Source of the DNA: Nymphalis io
Lineage: Eukaryota > Arthropoda > Insecta > Lepidoptera > Nymphalidae
NCBI RefSeq assembly: GCF_905147045.1
Contig: NC_065905.1
Span: 4,898,001 to 4,962,000 of the forward strand
Reading direction: 5' to 3'
Length of the DNA: 64,000 bases
The notes beneath the pieces were generated by a model. It made no database searches. It had not been told where the DNA came from and saw only the letters and a list, made by a program, of their open reading frames with translations. The position numbers were made by a program, and so were the translations under genes. Within the stretch, counting starts at the first letter, position 1, and every line of letters starts with the position of its first letter. Positions 55,646 through 64,000 of this stretch are shown here, in pieces.

Positions 55646-57802
55646 TATCTTTATCCAATTTTTTGGGATGTCTCTTTCATTCATCTCAATCTCCATACTC
55701 AATCCTACTCACTAGAATAGTTACATGTGCATAACGATGATCGCTTTCTCTTCAGGTTTTTCGTCACTAGACTTTCAAACTTCATTTCACATATAATTCC
55801 ATATTCTATTCATTATTACCACTTTACACATCCATCTCAGTTAAATACATTCACCCGTCAACCGCCGCGACAGACCATTGGTTACAGCAAGTGAATCAAA
55901 ACCCAGATTGTGGGTGGTTAGGAAACCTGCCTCGGTTTAATTCCACTGAAATTCTGTCACTTGGGTATCCACCAACCCGAATGACCTGATGACGGTTACA
56001 TTCTGATAAGATCAGAACAAAATCGTCATATTAAAAGGTATCATCGCCATACAACACTTGCTTGTCCTTATAACATGTTGATGTTAATGCAATGTGTAAA
56101 CTACATAAGAAAATGATTTGTCAGACATTTACGGTTGCTGGATACTAAAACTACTTTTTGCTTGCATGCTAACATGCTTTTGCTGGATTGGTTCTTCACT
56201 ACCATACACATACAAATGCTATCACAAAGGCGCGTTTTCGTTTGACAGATTCGCTTATCTTTGACCGGATTTATGGACATCATGACAGCACTCTAGTACT
56301 GGGGCATTTACAATATAAAATATTCTGATGGATAAAAAAATAGACAGAATAATAAAAAAAGATTCACATTCACAAAGCACTCTTTCAAAATATTTTCAAT
56401 TTTTAATTTAAAGTTAATTTAATTTTTAATTTAAGTTAATTTATACAAATAAATATAATTTTTTTTTTGTCGCCTAGTTCATTTTTGTAGGGCCTTACTT
56501 AATCGGCTCTTACGAAACCCACTAATTGAGATGGGATGGCTCTATCGAACTCTACCATCACGTAATTCTTATCCTTAAATCATTTATTCTTATAACGGCT
56601 GTAACGTTACAAAAATTTTACTTAAATATTTATTAATTAAAATTAATTTTCTCTTTTTAATTCGAATCTTACTCCGAAAAAGTTAATCTCACGCCTTGTT
56701 TTAATAAATAAAAATTAAAAAAAAAAAACAAACAAAGCCGGGAAATAGTTATCTATTATTAGATTACAGTTGTCGCAAATAAGTATATTTAAATGAAAGT
56801 ACATGTTTTAAGAAAAAAAAAAGATTTAATCTTAACAATTATGTTAAACATTTTCGAAGCGTGTGAATTCTTATTGTTTCAAAATCTTCGCATCATTCGC
56901 ATCTGTGACCGTTACGCTTTAAGGAAATAAATAAAAATATTCTTTTGTTCTGTAATATTTTTATCTAGATTTGTAATAACAGGAAAATATTCAATTGACT
57001 AACAAAAATAATGCTAGTAGAACAAGCTATTTACAAAACATTTAGCCGTTCAATAACTTACGTAATTTATATATGTGTAAATATTATCTGTTGTAGTAAA
57101 ACTCAAATAAAAAGATTTTTACAATTTAATTGATTTATTGGTACTAAGCGATTCATGGTCGAACATATTAAAATATAAATCCTCTACAATAATTCCCAAA
57201 ATCATGGAACATTTTCGATAAGTTTAGTACATTGAAAAAGATAAAATAAATATATATACCATGGTTTTAAAATTTATATTTTATATAAGTCTATATTAGG
57301 CTTCATCATCTTATTATAAAACTGTAAAGTTTGTATGTTTGACAGTACTAATGTCAGGAACTAACTATCCTAGTCCCGTTTGAACAAAAAAAAACAAATT
57401 TTTCCGTTAGTTAACTTGTTTAGTGATAAAAGTTTTATATGAATTTTACTTCACGCTACTACTTCGACTTAATATATAGCACCCATACCCAGACGCCTGT
57501 CTAAACAAAATTTATCGTGGCCGTAATCGCTGGCACAGGTAGAATATATTTGATGAAAATCGGGGGAAAACTTTAAACGCAATATAGTCACCACTTTTCG
57601 ACTGTACCGGTTTCAGAAAGTTCGCAGAATTGTTTGACGTCTATGGTTCCTGTCAGTCCTTTTATGACTTATAGCTTGAGTTATGATCCCGATTTGAAAA
57701 ACAGATGCTATCTATTCTGTGACTATATACGATAGATGGCGATCCGACACGGTCGTAGAAAGATAAAGTAAAAAAATTTAAAAATTTTTACAGTACACTA
57801 TA
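55646..57802. other. AT-rich spacer
   Basis: No gene. A worn Metulj-like piece lies at about 55918-55990; 57320-57600 may be a remnant of a non-autonomous repeat ('actgtaaagtttgtatgttt'). Confidence 0.45.
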
Positions 57803-58103
57803 GTAACAGCCTGTAAATGTCCCACTGCTGGGCTAAGGCCTCCTCTCCGTTTTTGACGAGAAGGGTTGGAGCTTATTCCACCACGCTGTTCCAATGCGGG
57901 TTAGTGGAATACACATGTGGCAGAATGAAATTAGACACATGCAGGTTTCTTCACGATGTTTTTCTTCGTCGAAAAGCACGAGATGAATTATAAACAGAAA
58001 CTAAGCACATGAAAATTCAGAGATGTTTGCCAGGGATTGAACCCACCCTTTATCGGTTAAGATTTACGCGTTGGTAAGAAATCTGGGCCATCTCAGCTTT
58101 TTT
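57803..58103 (-). repeat. Metulj-like SINE, full copy
   Basis: Complete; has a short deletion after 'gtggcagaat' and a changed B box. Confidence 0.85.
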
Positions 58104-58241
58104 TACATTTTTTGTATATTTTGTATATTTTTTGGACTGCTCATATTTTTCATTATATATTTCAGTAAATATTCTTACATTTTATATATTTTTTACTGAT
58201 GATAAATGTGACATGTTAATGCAACTGTATTTCAAAGACAA

Positions 58242-58552
58242 CTGCCTCGTTGGTTTAGTGGCTAGATATGAGGCCACTGACCTGGAGGTCTTGGGTTCAA
58301 TTCCCAGATCGGACCAATAAAAAGTTATTGGGTTTTTCTGTCAGAAAATTCCAGTAGCAGCCCGGAGTCTCAAAGTTGGAGGTGTGTACACTCCTGTGCC
58401 TCGTAAAGCACGTAGAGCCGTTGGTCTTAAGCCTGAACTCTTTCCGGTCGTGTCGGATTGCCATCCCATGGATTATGAGAGCTAGGGAATACACATATTA
58501 TAGTGCACACTCTTGTGCACTATATGTCCTGCGCAGTTAGCTTATCCCTTTG
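58242..58552 (+). repeat. SINE family B, full head
   Basis: 'tgcctcgttggtttagtggc', B box 'gggttcaattccc'; the 3' end stops before the usual 'gattggccgccg'. Confidence 0.85.
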
Positions 58553-58666
58553 ACCTTAATTTCAAAGACAAAAGGATCAAAGGATTTGAACAACTTATAT
58601 ATGTATAAAAACATTTGATCAAGCTTTGTTACCATAGAGGTATGGCATTAATTTATCATTATAGAT

Positions 58667-58694
58667 CACCTATATTTAGTACTAAATATAGGTG
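58667..58694. repeat. 28-base perfect palindrome
   Basis: Two 14-base arms with no loop, centred at 58680/58681. Confidence 0.85.
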
Positions 58695-58737
58695 AGATGA
58701 TCAATAAGGGGTATATTAATATTTAAAACTGGTCCAT

Positions 58738-59122
58738 ATTTTTATTTTTTTTCAGCCTTTTGCCGTCCACTGCTGGACAAAAGCCTCCCCCATAGAACGC
58801 CAACCATCCCGATCTTGTGCAATTCGCATCCATCCCGAACCTGCCACATTTTTTAAATTAAGGGGATATAAGAGGAGCCGACAACAACCTAGGCTCTCTA
58901 CCGTCAACCTCACCTGCTCGTGGTACATCCTGCTAATCAACGAACGAGGCTCTGGCGACCGAAATCGTGGCGGTATAACCACACAAATGCTGGAATCCGA
59001 AAATGCAAATCCTGATAGCAGGCAGCAGCGCTATTAGTGAAAGATTTCCAGCCACTGCGGTCACCAACCTGCCTGCCAAGCGTGGTGACTAAGGCAAATA
59101 CCCCCCTATGAGCGACGACAAA
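58738..59122 (-). mobile_element. Internally deleted RTE-like LINE (5' UTR joined to 3' end)
   Basis: On the minus strand, about 59122-58860 resembles the 5' UTR of lepidopteran LINEs ('agtcaccacgcttggcaggc', 'gttggtgaccgcagtggc', 'gcctcgttcgttgattagc'). From about 58850 it becomes the ORF C-terminus (SGWMRIAQDRDGWRSMGEAF then VQQWT) and an A-rich tail. The whole middle, including EN and RT, is missing at a single junction. Confidence 0.6.
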
Positions 59123-59930
59123 AATTCCATATTTTTACTATATACATATATTTTATTATATTGATATTGTTAATTTTTGTATCAGGTTTCCTAGACACTT
59201 TTACATTACACCAATGATACCAGGAATAATATAATGTTAAATATATTATTTGGCATTCCTATATTTTGCCTTAGGCAAGCAATAATAATAAAAAATAACT
59301 CACACGAAAGTCCACAAGCTTTTAAGAAACATCTTGTACGAATGAACACACATTATATAATTGTCAGATTAAAAACAACAGAATCATTTTCCCGCGCACA
59401 CTTTTTTTTTCTTAATAGACATAACTCATAGACAGCTAATACAAAATACTAAAAATCAAAAATAGAACGTGAATTTTGTAATCAAAATAAATTGTAGCGA
59501 TTGTATAGAATGTCATAATACGTTGAGACGTGACGATAGACAGACGTTAGAAAAATCACGCACTAAATATCTCAAGGCTATTATCAAACGGATTAAAAAT
59601 TTTTTTATCAATTTTAAGAACAAATAGAGATTAGCTTTTTTAATTTAACATAAACCAAAATCCACAAACTAACAATAGTAAAATATTAATTTACAAAAAT
59701 ATACTTATTGACTGAAACCTTAAGAAAATTCTATGAAATTAAAATTTTGAATTTTAACATGCGAGCGAAGCCGCGGACGACCACTAGTTATTAATATATT
59801 CATTTGTACCGGAGTTGATAGTGGCGGTAATGTAGCCGTTCTTACTGTACTTTTCGATGAATATCTATTTATAGCGATAAAACCTTGTACATAACATGTT
59901 ATATCAGGAGTAAGGACTCCTAAGATTTTT
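59123..59930. other. AT-rich spacer
   Basis: Nothing except a short 'gcgagcgaagccgcggacga' repeat end near 59760. Confidence 0.45.
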
Positions 59931-60226
59931 TTTAAATAGTATAGGTAGGCGGACCAGCACATGGGCCACCTGATGGTAAGCGTTCACCAACGACATTGGC
60001 ATTGTAAGAAATGTTAACCATCGCTTACGTCGTTAATGCGCTACCAACCTTGGGAACTAAGATGTTGTGTCCCTTGTGCCTGTAATTACACTGGCTCACT
60101 CACCCTTTAAACCGGAACACAACAATACCAAGTACTGCTGTTTTGCGGTAGAATATTTGATGATTTGGTGGTATCTACCCAGACGAGCTTGCACAAAGCC
60201 CTCCCACAAGTAGAAGCTCTACCATC
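59931..60226 (-). repeat. CR1-like 3'-tail repeat, near full
   Basis: 'ggcggaccagcacatgggcc' to 'gagcttgcacaaagccc' and a little beyond. Confidence 0.82.
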
Positions 60227-60351
60227 AGTTATATATTATAGACTATTTCAATAAATAATTTTTATATTATGATTATTGAATACGAATTATAAAGTGTACT
60301 ATAATTTCATAAATTGTCAATACTTTAGGAAAAACTTTTGGAGTGCGCATG

Positions 60352-60515
60352 TAGTAGCTTTTTGTCCCATACATGCCGATTTCCACACGATATTTTCCTT
60401 ACATTATAAACAAAAATTAAGCAAATCAACATTTAGTTGTGCTCGCCTGATTTGAACATGTAGCCCTTGGTTAAAATTCACGTTTCCAAACCATTAAGCC
60501 ATCTCTGCTTTCATC
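60352..60515 (-). repeat. Metulj-like SINE, worn
   Basis: Retains 'aaaattaagcaaatcaac', 'gaacatgtagcccttggtta' and 'attaagccatctctgc'. Confidence 0.5.
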
Positions 60516-60904
60516 TTTAAGTTTAGACTTTATACCTTCTCAATTATTAAACAAACAGACTTTCACATAGGTTATCAGCAAAATCCGCTAAAGAATGAAT
60601 TCCGGAATATTTAGCAATCAAAATGACTCTGTAATAATTTCTGACTATTCGCGGTAATGCGTGAATCGTCGCCGTAACCTACATTCGTAACAACTCATCT
60701 GAGATTAAATTTTTTTTCAAATAACAATCTATTCAATTAACATTTTCCGTATATTTCACCGTCACCTGATTCACCATTCACTTGAATAAATAAGTGCAAT
60801 TCTAAGTTATCATTACGAAAATTTATATTTAGTTATATAACATGTAAAAAATATACATCTTTTAAAAAAATACTAAAATTCTCGTGCTTTAAGGAATTCC
60901 TAAT
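60516..60904. other. AT-rich spacer
   Basis: Nothing recognised. Confidence 0.5.
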
Positions 60905-61025
60905 GTTTTTATTTACCCCTGCAATTATGTGCACAGCTTGTGTTAGAAATGGGTATCAGGATCGAACCAGCGATTTATACATCGCAAGGCAGTCCATAAA
61001 CCATTGTGCTATTGTTAATGGCTTA
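60905..61025 (-). repeat. tRNA-like SINE, third family (copy 2)
   Basis: 'ttatttacccctgcaattat', 'cacagcttgtgttag' and 'gatcgaaccagcga' mirror 21440-21570. Confidence 0.6.
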
Positions 61026-61084
61026 CAATTCTGGTTTTATATAGAATTCATATTGTTCTAGTAGGCTAGGTAAGATATTTATTG

Positions 61085-61371
61085 GATTTTTATTATGTAA
61101 AAAGTGATATGTTGAAAAATTTTCAGTAGCAGCCCCGTGTCCGCAAGTTGGAAGTAACTTCCCGTGCCTCGGAATGCACGTGAAGCTGTTGATTGTGAGC
61201 TTTAACGCTTGAACACCGGTCGCATTTGCGGTCCCCTCATATTAAGAGACTAAGAATTGAATGTGCTCTTGTGTTTACGCACACACTTGTGCACTATAAT
61301 ATGTCATGCTCATTTAGCAAATCCTTGAGGAAAGCCGCCTAATGGCGGCAATCAGTCAGGCGCATCATAGC
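61085..61371 (+). repeat. SINE family B, diverged, head lost
   Basis: 'ttttcagtagcagccccgtg', 'gtgcctcggaatgcacgtg', 'cgcacacacttgtgcactat' in order. Confidence 0.7.
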
Positions 61372-61734
61372 AATACTTTAGGATTTTCATTTTTTACGCT
61401 TACTACCTAAGAACTTTTTCTAAGAAATTAGGAATGTACTTTCATCAATGCGTTTTGAGAACAACGAACGACAAGTTTAAGTTAAGTTCGACAAAGATCT
61501 TTATATTGCTAATTATAAATTTGGATCAATTTTCTTTTTGCGTAACATATATCTTTCGATTAATATAAGCTCGCTTACATTTATAATAATTATTTTTTCA
61601 CAATATAGGGTTTTCTATTTATAGGTATACATATGAGTGTATAAATCAGAGTGGTGGTGGAATATTATACATTCCATGATTAGCGTGTTGCATTCCCTTG
61701 ATAGTTTCTAAACTATTTCTACATTTCACGAACG
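61372..61734. other. AT-rich spacer
   Basis: Nothing recognised. Confidence 0.5.
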
Positions 61735-61935
61735 AGATACGCAGTCCGACAGAATAGAACTGCAGTAGAGCTATTCTATAAGTACAAACTCAACACTCAG
61801 AACACGATCATGAATTGTCAGAAAGTCATATGCGACATTGACTTTAATAATCATTATAACATTTAAAGGATACACGAATACACGGATCAAAATAGCGTAA
61901 CACCGTAAGTCGGTTTTCAACATTGCCCAAGTGAG
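61735..61935 (-). repeat. Unnamed dispersed repeat (family U), best copy
   Basis: 'gaactgcagtagagctattc', 'ttgtcagaaagtcatatgcg', 'acattgactttaataatcat', 'gtaagtcggttttcaacat'. It ends near 'gcccaagtg'. Confidence 0.65.
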
Positions 61936-62687
61936 TAATTACGTAACAGTACTGCCGTTAAGGAGTAATAAAAAAGACAAATTAAAGATCCCACATGGAG
62001 AATGTAAGCAATAGTTTATTATATGGACAAAGATGAATACAAACCAAAAGGTGACCTTGCTTATCTGCCGTCTTCTATTAAGAAATATCTAAAGTTCATC
62101 ATCAAAAATAATATAAACCAAATTTCATGCCGGTTCTTGTTCTTCTTCTTCTGAGTTTGAAAAAGGCTTCAAAAGTGCATATAAATTCTACTTGAATTAC
62201 ATAATTTGATTTCAAAGGAAGACAATTTTCATACATTAAATTAATTTAACTTCCTGTTTTATTTAAGTATCATCCCAACTGTCAACACTTGGGGAGTTAC
62301 AGTACGTGTTTTGTTTGTTAATTGTTTAAAGTTTAAAGACATTGCAGTGATTGAACCCCAAGAGAGTTCAGACAACTCGCTCGAGACGTTTATGTAACAT
62401 TAATTAATGTATAATCGATTACTTTCAAAGCGAAAGTTATTTCCGGACATATCCGGTCTCACGCCATACATATGTACTCTTTTTATATTTATATAAGACA
62501 AATTATCCTTTACGTTGTTCTAATGGAAGCGGATAAAAGCACGTTCACACGGACGGTCCGTACTTACAGGATAGTGTCTATCGAACCGGCGCTAATAGTA
62601 AAAATAGTAGGTGATTTTTTTTCTGATTGTATAAATGCTGTTGGCCCTAATAGATCAGTGGGGTGGGGGCGAGTACTAAACTCTTAA
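61936..62687. other. AT-rich spacer
   Basis: No convincing gene. Confidence 0.45.
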
Positions 62688-62900
62688 AATTAGAGCCTTC
62701 TTGGGCTACGTATGACGTTCATCCTGAGGGTGTCACATGAGATCGAATCTCGGCTCCGGACGTAGGCAGTGCGAGTAAATGTAACGACCAGTTGCGTGAC
62801 GTCACAAGTCAGGAACCTCTGGAAGGTGTGTTCACACCGTCCTGTGATCGGTAATTTCAAGTGGAGTCCGGAATACGGCAGTGTGTGCACTCGTCAGGAT
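62688..62900 (+). repeat. tRNA-like SINE or tRNA relic with GC-rich body
   Basis: 'gagcc' at about 62691 can pair with 'ggctc' near 62752, and 'gagatcgaatctc' makes a T-arm-like hairpin, so a tRNA-like head of about 64 bases is present. A GC-richer unmatched body follows to about 62900. No good anticodon arm, so not called as a tRNA gene. Confidence 0.4.
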
Positions 62901-63440
62901 ACTATATACGCCATCGTTGCATAGATTATTTCCATATATTAATAATCAACATTGATGAGATTACTCAAACATAAGAACGGATTTCGCAAATAGATCTAAT
63001 AATAATATGCACACTTTAATTACCTTATTACAAAAATAAAAAATATTTAATTTTAATATAATTCTTAATTGTTTCATATACTTACCTAGTATTATGTGGA
63101 TAATACCGTATCAATAACATATATGTAACATTATTTGTATTTGATGAAATTTCGTGTGAATCAAGCTTGAACGCAAGGAGGTACATAAAGTACTTTTTAT
63201 ACCTCAATCCTGAAAACAACGCCCCCTCCCCCTAAAAAGCACGCGAAACCGCGGCCGTGAACTAGTAATTAATATATTATTCAAGCACAGCTATACTGAG
63301 CTGAAAAATAAATAAAATATGAATGGATTTCATAATATTTTTGTTTCAATGATTCAATCCAATTAGCTTCCAAACAAAACTTACTGACATACTCTTATGT
63401 ATTAGTTAGAGATCCGTAAGCAAGTGAGGCGAAGCTAGTG
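62901..63440. other. AT-rich spacer
   Basis: A short 'cgcgaaaccgcggccgtga' repeat end near 63242; otherwise nothing. Confidence 0.45.
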
Positions 63441-63487
63441 AACAGGCTCAGCTTTCATTCTAGCAGAGCCCCGGGGCAAAAACTCAC

Positions 63488-63545
63488 GGAACACGCGCGC
63501 CGGGTCAGCGTGGGTCGTGCGCGTCTCCACGGCGACGATACGAAA
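63488..63545 (-). promoter_or_regulatory. Candidate CpG-rich first exon/promoter
   Basis: About 60 bases rich in CG dinucleotides ('gtggagacgcgcacgaccca' on the minus strand) in an AT-rich setting, directly followed on that strand by a consensus donor TTCC|GTGAGT (63487). It could be the untranslated first exon of the minus-strand 514-residue gene, whose coding exon begins with a splice acceptor 25 kb away. That link is inference only. Confidence 0.35.
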
Positions 63546-64000
63546 TAACGGCCAGTCATTCTTACTTACATGCTAGTCAACGAGAAAACAATGATCAATT
63601 TTGAATACATAATAAAAAACGCTGTTTTATAATATAAAGTGTATTCAAAATCGAGTAGGTTAAGAACTCCTATTGGATAAAGATAATCATGAAATACATA
63701 CCTAATTAAACTCTTATTAATAAAATCGTACTAAACAGGTTTCTTATATTTATTATTGTTTTTATAAATTATTGCATTTGTATATTCTAAATATAAAATG
63801 TTTAGCTACAAAGTTTTTTTCAATCTTCAGAGAAAAATAAAAGTTTGAGGCACAAAATAAATATAATATATTTTATCTTTGTAGATATCAATATAAATAA
63901 TAATCAATCAACTATAATAATCAATATAAAGCTTATCAATATTTTTTATTTAAAATAATTTAATGAAAAGATATGAATAATAAATGGTCGAAAATTTGTT
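63546..64000. other. AT-rich spacer to window end
   Basis: Nothing recognised. Confidence 0.5.

Noticed and set aside
62472..62890. Frames of 71 and 66 codons around a tRNA-like element
   Set aside because: They overlap on opposite strands across a repeat-like segment and lack any domain.
1..64000. CRISPR arrays, operons, phage or LTR elements
   Set aside because: No spaced direct repeats, no gag-pol frames with paired long terminal repeats and no bacterial gene layout were seen; spliced genes and SINEs show a eukaryotic genome.

Overview
This is an AT-rich eukaryotic window with spliced genes and a dense load of retroposons. The repeat set (Metulj-like tRNA SINEs, a second tRNA SINE, a CR1-like 3'-tail repeat, RTE-like and jockey/CR1-like LINEs) points to a butterfly or moth, probably a nymphalid butterfly. 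I found no prokaryotic or viral gene.

Layout. 1-1490 (- strand): 5' part of an RTE-like LINE with an intact endonuclease frame running off the window edge. 3500-7175 (+): a mutated LINE. 7360-10420 (+): a four-exon gene for a secreted PEBP-family protein. 10803-16415 (-): a four-exon gene for a classical cytosolic PEBP, tail-to-tail with the first and sharing its three intron phases. 16416-22300: AT-rich spacer. 22428-38345 (-): a two-coding-exon gene for an unrecognised 514-residue protein, with a 14.4 kb intron. That intron holds a LINE copy with an uninterrupted 1006-codon frame (27637-30657, same family as 3500-7175), a pogo-like transposase remnant, an orphan 111-bp LINE fragment and many SINEs. 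38346-64000: spacer or upstream sequence with SINEs, MITE-like repeats, one exon-like stretch near 42.4 kb, an NRF1-like palindrome near 48.4 kb, and a CpG-rich patch with a minus-strand splice donor near 63.5 kb that could be a distant first exon.

How it fits together. The two PEBP genes look like an old inverted duplication. The cytosolic copy keeps the ligand-pocket residues; the secreted copy has lost at least two of them. The intact-frame LINE carries a substitution in the reverse-transcriptase PQGS motif that the dead copy does not have, and its 5' end is a perfect fold-back. The LINE 3' hairpin core is shared with a short dispersed repeat, which suggests that repeat depends on a related LINE for mobilisation.

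Limits. Splice sites were called by eye from frame, phase and GT-AG signals. Repeat names follow resemblance to known lepidopteran families; no search was run. I found no convincing system of a wholly new kind. The best leads are the pocket-degenerate secreted PEBP, the unrecognised 514-residue gene, and the LINE copies with informative junctions.
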